From Brochothrix campestris FSL F6-1037 (GTDB lineage Bacteria; Bacillota; Bacilli; Lactobacillales; Listeriaceae), in assembly GCF_000525915.1 (NCBI RefSeq), contig NZ_AODH01000016.1, positions 1-56,244 of the forward strand: a DNA stretch of 56,244 nt. The letters run 5' to 3'. The first letter of the stretch is position 1. The number at the start of each line of letters is the position of its first letter. This document shows positions 1 through 8,107 of this stretch, in pieces. The translations under genes and the position numbers were made by a program. The notes beneath the pieces were generated by a model. It did no database searches. It was not told the DNA's origin and saw nothing but the letters and a program-made list of their open reading frames with translations.

Positions 1-2
1 AT

Positions 3-176
3 TTACCTGCAATCGAAAATAGCTTTAAATACGAGGATTCCAACGGGCATTTAGGAGGGATCAATAACAAAATAAAAGTGATTAAACGGATTTCGTTTGG
101 TTACCGTAACTTTTCAAATTTCAGAAACAGGATTCTACTCGGATTCAATCATAAACGCATCGCTCCCAACTCGTAA
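3..176 (+). CDS. ISL3-family transposase, C-terminal fragment (partial at window edge)
   Basis: The open frame enters from the left edge and codes for 57 residues before TAA. It contains the stretch NNKIKVIKRISFGYRNFSNF, which matches the conserved C-terminal end of ISL3 transposases (DDE superfamily) that carries the last acidic/NK motif and the KR-x-(S/A)-(Y/F)-GY-x-N-F signature. The start and catalytic residues are outside the window. The stop is followed by noncoding IS sequence, as expected for the natural C-terminus. Confidence 0.85.
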   Translation, partial: LPAIENSFKYEDSNGHLGGINNKIKVIKRISFGYRNFSNFRNRILLGFNHKRIAPNS

Positions 177-245
177 TTAATTGACTCGTTTACTGTCTTT
201 TAATACGCGAGAGCCTCAATAATAAACGTGCACGTCATGACGTTT

Positions 246-336
246 GTGAAGGCGACTCTAGTGGGAAAAGTGGCAGCTGAATACCCCACAGCGGAGCGCG
301 GAGGATGAAGCGTCACCCGCAGAAAGCGTCCTTCAC
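246..336 (+). repeat. GC-rich imperfect palindrome in the IS tail (left copy)
   Basis: The segment starts GTGAAGGCGACTCTAG and ends CAGAAAGCGTCCTTCAC. The two ends are imperfect reverse complements of about 20 bases, enclosing a GC-rich centre of about 50 bases with further self-complementary patches. It is much richer in G+C than the flanking DNA. The right IS copy has the same module at 56020-56109 with a handful of differences. It has no reading frame of note and could form an RNA or DNA hairpin. Confidence 0.6.
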
Positions 337-475
337 ATTAGGAATGACTACAAAAAAAAGCAACTACAAAAAAAGCAACTACCAAAAAAGATAGCTGCAA
401 AAATGACTTATTTTACTAAATTTTGAATAACAACACTTTTTGACATAGAGCCACAATTGTTAACTGTCCGAATCA

Positions 476-1753
476 CTAGTTTTTAGTGTTTCGTAGCTGT
501 GAAATAATCATTTTAGCATTAGCAAGGTTAAATTGATTACTTGCAATTAAGGCAGTCGTTACGGCTAATAGTTCATCTTCAGTAGCACCAGCACTCAAAG
601 CCAGTGATTTGGCTTGTAAAGACATATGCCCTTTTTGGATACCATCAGATACAAGCGCTTTTAAGGCCGCAAGATTTTGGGCTAATCCAACCGCGGCGAT
701 AATACGTGCTAACTCTGTCGCGCTCGGTTTATTGAGGAGATCATGTGCCACGCGAGCCATCGGTAATAAGTGAGTGGCTCCGCCAACAGCTCCGACAGGT
801 AAAGGGAGGGTGATGGTCCCGAGCAAATCGCCATTATCAGCCATCGTCCACTTAGAGAGTGGTTGATAGCGTCCTTGCTTAACTGCAAAGGCATGAGCGC
901 CAGCTTCGATGGCACGTGTATCATTACCGCTCGCTAAAACGACGGCATCGACACCGTTCATAATGCCTTTATTATGTGTTGTCGCCCGATACGAATCGAG
1001 TTGGGCATAACGTGTAGCTTCAACAATTCGTTGGGCTAACCAGTTGCCGTCAAAGTCTTTTGTCGTTAGCGTTGTTGGTTTAATGACACATGATGCGCTT
1101 ACGAGCGAGGTATCAGCGAAATTACTTAAAATCCGCATGAGAATTTCGCTGTTGAGCCAGTCTTTTAACACGATTGAAGTCGCCTCGAGAATGGTATTAA
1201 TCATATTAGCACCCATCGCTTCCTGGACGTCAATCACAAGATGGAGTGTTAAATAGGTTTTGTTAGAATCCTCATCAGTAATGATGCGAGTTTCGATACG
1301 TTTTAAGCCACCACCACGCTTAATAAGCGAGGGATGGGCATTGTTAGCAACCTCAAAGAGTGCTGTTTCACGTTCGTGAATTAAGGCTAGGGCAGCTTCG
1401 AAATCATTAATGTCAGTGAAAATGAGTTGGCCGATCATCGCTCGTTCGTGGACGGTCGTCATAAAGCCGCCATTTTGTTTAACAATTTTGGCGGCATTAC
1501 TGCTGGCCGCAATTACGGATGGTTCTTCGGTTACCATCGGAATATAATAAGGTGTGCCATCAATCATAAAGTGCATCGCTACACCAAGTGGGAGTGGAAA
1601 CTGGCCGATTTGATTTTCAATCATCCCATCGGCAATCGCGTGGTCTAGCAATGCTTCGGTTAATAAGCTGGCCGTTTGTTCGCTCGTTAAAACACCAGAA
1701 TCAATCAGACTGGCATGTCGTTCGGCTAATGTTTGTTCGTAAAATTTCTTCAT
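476..1753 (-). CDS. mvaA: Hydroxymethylglutaryl-CoA reductase, class II (degradative-type fold)
   Basis: HMG-CoA reductase makes mevalonate from HMG-CoA, the committed step of the mevalonate route to isoprenoids, in the cytosol. The 425-residue length fits bacterial class II enzymes. Motifs seen are ENQIG at 46-50 (substrate loop), DVQEAMGAN at about 175-183, NKGIMNG at 261-267 with the likely catalytic Lys262, GND with the likely catalytic Asp278, and PVGAVGG near 319-325. A purine-rich site (AGAGAGG) lies about 10 bases before ATG. It begins 21 bp after the thiolase stop, so the two form an operon. In enterococci these two activities are fused as MvaE; here they are separate adjacent genes. 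An IS end lies only about 24 bp past the stop, so the native terminator has probably been displaced. Confidence 0.95.
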   Translation of the reverse strand: MKKFYEQTLAERHASLIDSGVLTSEQTASLLTEALLDHAIADGMIENQIGQFPLPLGVAMHFMIDGTPYYIPMVTEEPSVIAASSNAAKIVKQNGGFMTTVHERAMIGQLIFTDINDFEAALALIHERETALFEVANNAHPSLIKRGGGLKRIETRIITDEDSNKTYLTLHLVIDVQEAMGANMINTILEATSIVLKDWLNSEILMRILSNFADTSLVSASCVIKPTTLTTKDFDGNWLAQRIVEATRYAQLDSYRATTHNKGIMNGVDAVVLASGNDTRAIEAGAHAFAVKQGRYQPLSKWTMADNGDLLGTITLPLPVGAVGGATHLLPMARVAHDLLNKPSATELARIIAAVGLAQNLAALKALVSDGIQKGHMSLQAKSLALSAGATEDELLAVTTALIASNQFNLANAKMIISQLRNTKN

Positions 1754-1774
1754 GCGAGTTAAGCCTCTCTTTCG

Positions 1775-2941
1775 TTATGCACGTTCAATTAGCACTGCAA
1801 CACCCATCCCGCCACCGATACAAAGTGATGCCACGCCAAGTGCTGTTTGCGTTTCGTTTAAATTGGCAATTAAGGTCGTTAGAATCCGAGCCCCTGAAGC
1901 CCCAATCGGATGACCAAGCGCGATTGCGCCACCATTAATATTAATTTTCGATGCAGGGATTTTTAAATCGGTCATTACGGCTAAAGATTGGGCAGCAAAG
2001 GCTTCGTTCAATTCGAATAAATCAATCGCCTCAATTGGCAGGTCTGCTTTTGCGAGTAATTGCGTCACTGCATAAAAAGGCGCATAGCCCATCATTGCGG
2101 GATCAGTTCCGATTTCGACTGCTGCCTTAATCGTTGCTAAAAAGGGAATGTTTTGTGCAATCGCATCGTCTTTTGTCATGAGCACAAGCGCTGCTGCCCC
2201 GTCGTTAATAGTCGAAGAATTACCGGCAGTGACACTACCGCCTGCTTTAAAGACAGGTTTCAGCTCCGCCAGTTTGGCGAGTGTTGTTTGCGGTCGGATT
2301 GATTCATCGACTGAAAGAACTGTACCATCTGCAAGGGTAACAGGTGCGATTTCAGCAGTGAATTTGCCAGCAGCCTGTGCGTTAGCGGCCGTTTGTTGTG
2401 AGTTAAAGGCAAATAAATCTTGCGCCTCTCGACTAATATGATGATGGTCGACGAGGTTCTCGGCAGTGACACCCATCGCATAGTGTCCGAAGGCATCGGT
2501 TAAACCGTCTGAAAACATGCTGTCACTCAACTGTGTTGTTGCCACATTAGCCTTATCTTCACGTTTAAGGAGGAGTGGGGCCTGTGTCATGTTTTCGGTA
2601 CCGCCAACGACGACGGTTTGAGCCAATCCGAGTTGGAGTGCTTGTTGACCGAGCATGACCGCTTTTAAACCTGACCCACACACTTGGTTGACTGTCATAG
2701 CAGTCGCTGTTTGCGGGATACCGGCATGGATGGCTGCTTGGCGAGCGGGATTTTGACCCAAACCAGCTTGTAAAACATTGCCTAAAATAACTTGGTCAAC
2801 CTGGTCAGTTGAAATGTTGGCCCGCTTTATGGCAGCCTTAATCACTTGTGTTCCTAGTTCAACAGCCGAGACATTAGTATACATGCCGCGGAATTTTCCA
2901 ATCGGTGTTCGTGCTGCGCTTACAATAACAATTTCTTTCAT
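1775..2941 (-). CDS. Acetyl-CoA C-acetyltransferase (thiolase)
   Basis: This thiolase condenses two acetyl-CoA into acetoacetyl-CoA, feeding MvaS. The 388-residue protein has the usual thiolase catalytic set: nucleophile Cys88 in VNQVCGSGLKAV, His344 in GHPIGASG, and Cys374 in CIGGGMG. The length is typical of biosynthetic thiolases. It is the first gene of the minus-strand thiolase-mvaA operon and is divergent from mvaS, so all enzymes from acetyl-CoA to mevalonate sit within 3.9 kb. The Listeria genome has the same thiolase/mvaS neighbourhood. Several symbols are in use for this enzyme, so none is assigned. Confidence 0.95.
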   Translation of the reverse strand: MKEIVIVSAARTPIGKFRGMYTNVSAVELGTQVIKAAIKRANISTDQVDQVILGNVLQAGLGQNPARQAAIHAGIPQTATAMTVNQVCGSGLKAVMLGQQALQLGLAQTVVVGGTENMTQAPLLLKREDKANVATTQLSDSMFSDGLTDAFGHYAMGVTAENLVDHHHISREAQDLFAFNSQQTAANAQAAGKFTAEIAPVTLADGTVLSVDESIRPQTTLAKLAELKPVFKAGGSVTAGNSSTINDGAAALVLMTKDDAIAQNIPFLATIKAAVEIGTDPAMMGYAPFYAVTQLLAKADLPIEAIDLFELNEAFAAQSLAVMTDLKIPASKININGGAIALGHPIGASGARILTTLIANLNETQTALGVASLCIGGGMGVAVLIERA

Positions 2942-2988
2942 AATAAACTCCTTTGTTGGTGTTCTGAGTAGTGGTGTAATCGTTGCTT

Positions 2989-3010
2989 ACATTATACCAT
3001 TTCAGTTTGA
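2989..3010 (-). promoter_or_regulatory. Promoter of the thiolase-mvaA operon (extended -10)
   Basis: On the minus strand TGGTATAAT (plus 2991-2999) is an extended -10 box about 50 bases before the thiolase start. No good -35 is seen at 16-18 bases, which fits an extended -10 promoter. Just upstream lies a short palindrome, TTTCAGTTTGAAA on the plus strand at about 3000-3012, which could be an operator; that is only a guess. Confidence 0.5.
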
Positions 3011-3153
3011 AAACGAACACCAAATAACGGTTGTGTTATCAAAAACAGGCACCCATTAAAAAGATATATAAAATCAGTTGTAATTAGTTGTTTTTTTTAA
3101 TAGACTAGAGGCATATACAAACACTAAAAATAAAATAGAAAAAGGTGTTAGCG

Positions 3154-4326
3154 ATGAATATTGGGATAGACAAGATGAGTTTTTACACACCAGCCTTTTA
3201 TGTTGATATGGTTGAATTAGCAGAGGCGCGTGGGATTGATCCAAATAAATTCACGATTGGCATTGGTCAAGATCAAATGGGATTTGCTCCGTTAAGCCAA
3301 GATGCAGTTACAATGGGCGCTAATGCAGCGTTGAACATGTTAAGTACCGACGATATTGCCGAAATCGATTTAGTGATTTTTGCCTCAGAATCAGGCATCG
3401 ATCATTCAAAAGCAGGAGCTGTTTATATTCACCGTTTACTCGGACTACCTAAAAACTGTCGTGCGATTGAATTTAAAGAAGCCTGCTATGCAGCAACGGC
3501 AGGTTTAAGTTATGCACGTAATCATGTTGCGGCCCATCCGACTAAAAAAGCGCTCGTGATTGGTTCCGATATTGCCCGTTATGGCTTGAATACACCAGGT
3601 GAGCCGACCCAAGGTGCTGGAGCAGTAGCGATGTTAGTCGCTGCAGAACCGCGTTTGTTAGTATTGAACGATGACAATGTCTATTTGACCGATGATATTA
3701 TGGATTTTTGGCGTCCGCTATACTCCGAAACAGCCTGTGTACAAGGTAAGTATTCAACTGAGCAATACATTCGCTTCTTCAATGATGTTTGGGAACAATA
3801 TCAAGCCAATACAAAGGCAACGTTAGTTGATTTTGCGGCACTCTGCTTCCATCTGCCATATACGAAGATGGGTAAAAAGGCCTTGGATACGATTATTGAG
3901 ACTGCGAGTCCTGAAAAAGCAGAAGCTTTAATGGCCTACTATCAATTAAGTACGAAGTACAGTCGTCAAATTGGTAACATCTATACAGGCTCATTGTATT
4001 TAGGTGTACTGTCGTTGTTAGAACATGATGAGACGTTGATGCCAGGTGATCGTTTAGGTTTATTCAGCTACGGTTCGGGGGCAGTCGGTGAATTTTTCAG
4101 CGCAACCTTGGCACCTGATTTTAGAAAACAACTGTATACAACCGCTCATGCGGCACAATTACAGGCACGTAAACAATTAACGATTGCAGCGTATGAAGAC
4201 TTGTTCGTTGCAAGTTTACCAACTGATGGCTCAACCTATCAAATCGATGATAGCCTTGATCAAGCACCGATTAAGCTGACAGGTATGAGTGAACACATGC
4301 GGCTGTATACAAATAAGTCGTGTTAA
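3154..4326 (+). CDS. mvaS: Hydroxymethylglutaryl-CoA synthase
   Basis: MvaS condenses acetyl-CoA with acetoacetyl-CoA to HMG-CoA. The 390-residue protein shows Glu79 in ASESG, the acyl-carrying Cys111 in FKEACYAATAG, and His in CFHLPYTKMG (about residue 233), the triad of bacterial HMG-CoA synthases. The ATG at 3154 is preferred over an in-frame start at 3145 because AAAGGTG at 3141-3147 gives a six-base spacing to it. The gene is monocistronic: it is divergent from thiolase-mvaA and followed by a strong terminator. Confidence 0.95.
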   Translation: MNIGIDKMSFYTPAFYVDMVELAEARGIDPNKFTIGIGQDQMGFAPLSQDAVTMGANAALNMLSTDDIAEIDLVIFASESGIDHSKAGAVYIHRLLGLPKNCRAIEFKEACYAATAGLSYARNHVAAHPTKKALVIGSDIARYGLNTPGEPTQGAGAVAMLVAAEPRLLVLNDDNVYLTDDIMDFWRPLYSETACVQGKYSTEQYIRFFNDVWEQYQANTKATLVDFAALCFHLPYTKMGKKALDTIIETASPEKAEALMAYYQLSTKYSRQIGNIYTGSLYLGVLSLLEHDETLMPGDRLGLFSYGSGAVGEFFSATLAPDFRKQLYTTAHAAQLQARKQLTIAAYEDLFVASLPTDGSTYQIDDSLDQAPIKLTGMSEHMRLYTNKSC

Positions 4327-4337
4327 AAGTTAGTAAT

Positions 4338-4370
4338 AAAAAGGTCAACTCGAAGGAGTTGACCTTTTTA
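4338..4370 (+). terminator. Rho-independent terminator after mvaS
   Basis: AAAGGTCAACTC and GAGTTGACCTTT form a 12-bp stem with a four-base loop, followed by T residues. It lies between convergent mvaS and the DCC gene and has A/T runs on both sides, so it probably serves both. Confidence 0.9.
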
Positions 4371-4378
4371 TTTACCGA

Positions 4379-4762
4379 CTATTTAAAACGATGACGCCAT
4401 TGCGGTGGTATTATCGGACACGCCGAAGAGCTGCTCGTTTTTTTGCGACGTCGGGCAACGAAGCGATAACACGTATCGCGCAATGAGCGAGGCAGTGCAT
4501 AAGCAAGTGGGCTGATGTACTGTAACCCTTTAATCTGTCGTAAGGTTTCAATCACTGCTGTTGATTCAACGGCTATGTTTGAACCGCTGATGAAGATAAG
4601 GCTGTCTTGTTTAATCGTCAGCTTACGCTCAGTGCAGAGCGTTTCAAAGTAAGCAGAATTGAGAGCTGTAAAGGTGAGTCGCTCTTGCTTATCATGCTTC
4701 AACAACCAAATAACGAAACCGTTACACATTAAACAGTCGCTATCAAAGGCAACGATAATCAT
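4379..4762 (-). CDS. DCC-family (DUF393, YuxK-like) thiol-disulfide oxidoreductase-like protein
   Basis: The 127-residue protein starts MIIVAFDSDCLMCNGF, the DxxCxxC signature (Cys10, Cys13) that names the DCC family, and ends with an ARRRK-type basic segment followed by CPIIPP, also typical. The family is predicted to have a thioredoxin-like redox activity, but substrates are mostly unknown. It is transcribed alone on the minus strand. The ATG at 4762 follows GGAGGGA-type sequence. The Ser-rich stretch SSSS before the final CP is slightly unusual. Confidence 0.8.
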   Translation of the reverse strand: MIIVAFDSDCLMCNGFVIWLLKHDKQERLTFTALNSAYFETLCTERKLTIKQDSLIFISGSNIAVESTAVIETLRQIKGLQYISPLAYALPRSLRDTCYRFVARRRKKTSSSSACPIIPPQWRHRFK

Positions 4763-4926
4763 CGAATCCCTCCTTCTGCTGTTTAGACTTCACCCTCCCT
4801 TTATTATAAGAGGATAAAAGGTGCAACTTTTTTAGCATCCGAGGCTAAAAATGATGGCTAAACCTATAGATAAGTGGTTAAATAAGCTATAATGAGAGGG
4901 CAGATAAATCATTAGGGGGTCAGTAA

Positions 4927-5715
4927 ATGAAGCTTTCATGTATTCAAACGACGGTCTTTTTTGGGGAGCCCCAAAAAAATTACGTTGTGATTGAACAGAA
5001 AATTAGAGCAGCGGCAGCAGCTGGTGCTGATGTGATTGTGTTGCCAGAAATGTGGAATACCGGGTATGCCTTATCTGACTTAGCGATGTTAGCCGATGTT
5101 GGTGGTGAGCAAACGAAACGTTTTTTAAGTCAACTCGCACAGCAATTGAAAGTTAATATTATTGGTGGTTCGGTGGCTGTTAAAGAAGAAAAGGGCTTTT
5201 ATAACCGTACGTATGTTATGAATCGTTCTGGCGAACTTGTCAGTCAGTATGATAAGGTGCATTTATTTGGTTTAATGGCCGAAGATGAATACATGCAGGC
5301 AGGGAAAACAGACCATGTGTTTACGATTGATGGCATTACACAAAGCAGTTTGATTTGTTACGATTTACGCTTTAGTGAGTGGGTAAGACAGCAGGCGTTG
5401 CAGGACGCTCACATTATTTATGTGCCCGCACAATGGCCGGAACCACGGTTGCATCATTGGCGGACGTTACTACAGGCGCGGGCGATTGAAAACCAGTGTT
5501 TTATCGTCGGTGTCAATGTGGCAGGAAGTAATCCGGCAAACACTTTTGCGGGACATTCACTCATTATTAATCCGTGGGGTGAAATTATTGCAGAAGCGGA
5601 TGAAAGTGATTCGATTTTGCAAGCAGAAATTCAGTTGGAGGCTGTGGCCCAAGCGCGGGGAAGAATTCCCATCTTTGCAGACCGTCGACCAGATCTCTAC
5701 AACATAACAGACTAA
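4927..5715 (+). CDS. Carbon-nitrogen hydrolase (nitrilase superfamily, MtnU/omega-amidase-like)
   Basis: The 262-residue protein has the nitrilase-superfamily catalytic triad in the right order and spacing: Glu41 in LPEMWNTGY, Lys110 in YDKVHLF, and Cys144 in ICYDLRF. These enzymes hydrolyse non-peptide C-N bonds; this branch resembles omega-amidases acting on 2-oxoglutaramate or 2-oxosuccinamate, as in methionine salvage. The substrate cannot be fixed from sequence. It follows an AGGGGG site seven bases before ATG. Malolactic enzyme starts 17 bp after its stop, so the two are likely cotranscribed. Confidence 0.85.
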   Translation: MKLSCIQTTVFFGEPQKNYVVIEQKIRAAAAAGADVIVLPEMWNTGYALSDLAMLADVGGEQTKRFLSQLAQQLKVNIIGGSVAVKEEKGFYNRTYVMNRSGELVSQYDKVHLFGLMAEDEYMQAGKTDHVFTIDGITQSSLICYDLRFSEWVRQQALQDAHIIYVPAQWPEPRLHHWRTLLQARAIENQCFIVGVNVAGSNPANTFAGHSLIINPWGEIIAEADESDSILQAEIQLEAVAQARGRIPIFADRRPDLYNITD

Positions 5716-5732
5716 AAAAGGAGTTGGCAAAG

Positions 5733-7352
5733 ATGAACGGATGGACACGATTAAACAATGCGATGACAAATAAAGGGACGGCGTTTACAGCGGCTGAACG
5801 CCGTGAGTATGGCTTAGAAGGTCTGTTACCCACTGCAATCCAAACATTGGCAGAGCAAAGCGAGCAGGCTTATCAGCAATTTCTGAAACGCTCAGATGCA
5901 ATGAGTCAACATCGCTTTTTGATGAGCTTATATGACACGAATCGCGTGTTGTTTTACTATTTAGTGAATCATCACGTGAGCGAAATGTTACCAATCATTT
6001 ATACACCGACGATTGGTGATGCAGTGATGCAATATAACGAAGACTATACAACGCCAAAAGACGCCTTGTTTTTATCGATTAATGATGCGCCAGCGACGAT
6101 TGAACGTATTATTAAACAACGGGCTGACTTGCAACCAAATGTAAAGATGGTTGTGATTACCGATGGTGAAGGTGTGCTCGGAATTGGTGATTGGGGGATT
6201 AACGGCGTTAATATTTCAATCGGTAAATTGGCGGTTTATACTGTTGCGGCTAATGTTAACCCAGCAGATGTTTTACCGGTCGTATTGGATGTCGGAACGA
6301 ATAATGAACAACTACTAGCGAATCCCTTTTATTTAGGTAACCGTCATGCGCGTATAGGAGGCACTATCTACGATGGCTTTATTGAAAACGTCGTTAAGGC
6401 GATGACAACAACGTATCCGAACGTATTGCTACACTGGGAAGATTTTGGTCGAGCTAATGCGGCCCGTATATTAGCGAAGTATCAACCTGATTACTTAACC
6501 TTTAATGACGATATTCAAGGGACTGGTATTATGGTTGTAGCAGCTGCTTTAGCAGCATCGCAAGCGGCTGATATTCAGCTAAAAGAACAACGTGTGCTTA
6601 TTTTTGGTGGTGGAACGGCTGGTGTCGGAGTTGCGACGCAGTTGCTAGATGAAATGACCCGTCAAAGCGGTTCTGATCAATGTAAGCAACAATTACACCT
6701 CTTTGATCGAGAAGGACTCGTACTCCAATCACAGCCGAACTTAACGACGGGACAACAACTGTTTGCTCAAGATGATGCGAACTTTAGTTGTGATACAGGT
6801 AATTTAGCTGCTGTTATTCGAGCAGTAAAACCGACGATGTTAATCGGTTCATCAGGTGTTCCGGGCGCATTCACACAAGAAGTGATTGAGGCAATGGTAG
6901 CTCATTGCGAGCGACCAGCTATCATTCCATTATCCAACCCGACACGTTTATCAGAAGCAACACCAGCTGATATTATCGAATGGACAAAGGGACAGGCGTT
7001 AGTCGTGACTGGGAGTCCATTTGCACCGGTTACTTACAACGGACAGACGTATACGATTGGGCAAGCGAACAATGCCTTGTTATATCCCGGTTTAGGACTG
7101 GGTGCAGTTGCAGCCCAAGCACAAAGTGTAACGATGGCGATGCTAAGTGCCGCTGCAAATGCAGTGGCTGACTTAGTGGATGCAAGCATACCTGGCGCGA
7201 GCCTATTACCGAACGTGGCCGATTTAAAAACAGCCTCGTTCGCTGTCGCTGTCGCTGTCGTCAAACAAGCGATTGCCGATGGTGTCAGTGCCGTAAAACT
7301 AGCAGATGCCGAAGCGGTTGTGCGTGCACAGATGTGGCAAGCACAGTATTGA
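5733..7352 (+). CDS. mleS: Malolactic enzyme (NAD-dependent malate decarboxylase to lactate)
   Basis: The protein belongs to the malic enzyme family (539 residues from the ATG at 5733, which has AAAGGAG nine bases upstream; an upstream TTG at 5724 lies on that site). It has TPTIGDA at 91-97, the VITDGEGVLGIGDWG segment at 141-155, the metal-binding EDF (235-237) and NDD (257-259), and a Rossmann GGGTAGVG at 291-298. GEGVLGIGDWG with GTNN is characteristic of malolactic enzymes rather than ordinary malic enzymes. It would convert L-malate to L-lactate and CO2, deacidifying the cell. No malate permease or MleR-type regulator is beside it, which is unlike the usual mleR-mleS-mleP arrangement. 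Confidence 0.9.
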   Translation: MNGWTRLNNAMTNKGTAFTAAERREYGLEGLLPTAIQTLAEQSEQAYQQFLKRSDAMSQHRFLMSLYDTNRVLFYYLVNHHVSEMLPIIYTPTIGDAVMQYNEDYTTPKDALFLSINDAPATIERIIKQRADLQPNVKMVVITDGEGVLGIGDWGINGVNISIGKLAVYTVAANVNPADVLPVVLDVGTNNEQLLANPFYLGNRHARIGGTIYDGFIENVVKAMTTTYPNVLLHWEDFGRANAARILAKYQPDYLTFNDDIQGTGIMVVAAALAASQAADIQLKEQRVLIFGGGTAGVGVATQLLDEMTRQSGSDQCKQQLHLFDREGLVLQSQPNLTTGQQLFAQDDANFSCDTGNLAAVIRAVKPTMLIGSSGVPGAFTQEVIEAMVAHCERPAIIPLSNPTRLSEATPADIIEWTKGQALVVTGSPFAPVTYNGQTYTIGQANNALLYPGLGLGAVAAQAQSVTMAMLSAAANAVADLVDASIPGASLLPNVADLKTASFAVAVAVVKQAIADGVSAVKLADAEAVVRAQMWQAQY

Positions 7353-7393
7353 ACTAGAGGAATGAACGTAATTTAAAGTCGTTCTCAACCGCA

Positions 7394-7452
7394 GTGATTG
7401 GAGAAAATAACGTCTCGACGGTGTCTCAAAACTGCGTTATTTTTGAAATCAC
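7394..7452 (+). other. Long interrupted stem-loop downstream of mleS
   Basis: GTGATT…AAAATAACG on the left pairs with CGTTATTTT…AATCAC on the right across a loop of about 22 bases, with a short internal mismatch. It sits in the roughly 280-bp noncoding gap between convergent mleS and yqhL. There is no T run directly after it, so it is not a standard terminator. It may be a structured mleS 3' UTR or a small RNA element. Confidence 0.45.
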
Positions 7453-7596
7453 CCAGGTTTAGGGGATAAATACTGGAGAAATGAAAGTGAAATTGGCTCA
7501 TTCAACAGCGTATAAAGCGTAAAGATCGTGCGAGTGATTATCTCCGATGCAAGCAAATAATTTTGATGAAAACGAACGTTCAATTCGACTTTGACT

Positions 7597-7632
7597 ACAA
7601 AAAAAAAAACGCCAAACGGCGTTTTTTTTTTT
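7597..7632 (+). terminator. Bidirectional terminator between mleS and yqhL
   Basis: A run of A, the stem AACGCC/GGCGTT with loop AAAC, and a run of more than ten T form a short but classic bidirectional terminator. It directly follows the motif GACTTTGACTAC (7587-7598) discussed in the findings. Confidence 0.85.
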
Positions 7633-8020
7633 ATTTTGATTTAGTTTTGCCTTTCCACCCTTGATAGCCAGCTTTTAATTGGTAAATATCTTTGGCCCCT
7701 TTTTTTGCCATTTTAATAGCAAAACGGTTGCTACGAGCAGCACCTTGGCAGTAAATATAAAGTGGTAAGTCAGTTCGTAATTCGTTTGAACGTTGACGGA
7801 ATTGTGAAAACGGAATGTTACGGGCACCTAAAATGTGACCTGAATCAAATTCACGTTGTTCACGAACATCGATCAGTTGTGCTTTACGGTAACCTTTTTT
7901 GAATTCTTCTTCAGTTAAGCGAGTCACAATACGACGTGCGCGCATAATGAAGTACAGTTGGTAAAGAACAATGATGACAATAATTGCCAGTAAAGTAAAT
8001 AATATGTTCAATTCGTACAC
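7631..8020 (-). CDS. yqhL: Membrane-anchored rhodanese-like protein (YqhL family)
   Basis: Residues about 5-26 are a single hydrophobic segment, followed by a basic stretch and a rhodanese domain. The domain has LIDVREQREFDSGHILGARNIP and the active loop CQGAARS with Cys91. Rhodanese-like proteins bind or transfer sulfane sulfur; the physiological role of YqhL is not established. The position, next to yqhQ and the Xaa-Pro peptidase, matches Bacillus and Listeria and supports the name. The C-terminus is basic (KGKTKSK). Confidence 0.85.
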   Translation of the reverse strand: MYELNILFTLLAIIVIIVLYQLYFIMRARRIVTRLTEEEFKKGYRKAQLIDVREQREFDSGHILGARNIPFSQFRQRSNELRTDLPLYIYCQGAARSNRFAIKMAKKGAKDIYQLKAGYQGWKGKTKSK

Positions 8021-8107
8021 CTCTTCTTAGTTAATCACTACTTTTTAATTATAACGATAATAGCTGACTTTATAAAGAGCTAAATGAATTTTAGTAGAAA
8101 TAATCAG

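Larger units (their letters stand above)
1..452 (+). mobile_element. ISL3-family insertion sequence, 3' end (left copy)
   Basis: The left edge of the window is the tail of an insertion sequence: the C-terminus of a transposase (3-176), about 275 bp of noncoding sequence, and a terminal inverted repeat ending at about 452 (…TTTTTGACATAGAGCC). The same sequence, reverse-complemented and slightly diverged, occupies 55919-56244, which fixes the element's boundary. The transposase likeness and the terminal repeat style are those of ISL3. The 8 bp outside the end (ACAATTGT) differ from the 8 bp outside the right copy (GAAATAAG), so the two copies do not share a target duplication. The 5' part of the element lies outside the window. 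Confidence 0.85.

Noticed and set aside
350-400. Short tandem repeats (AAAAAAGCAACTAC type) suggesting a CRISPR array
   Set aside because: The units are about 17 bases with no spacers, and the right IS copy has a single unit forming a terminator stem. It is a local duplication in the IS tail.
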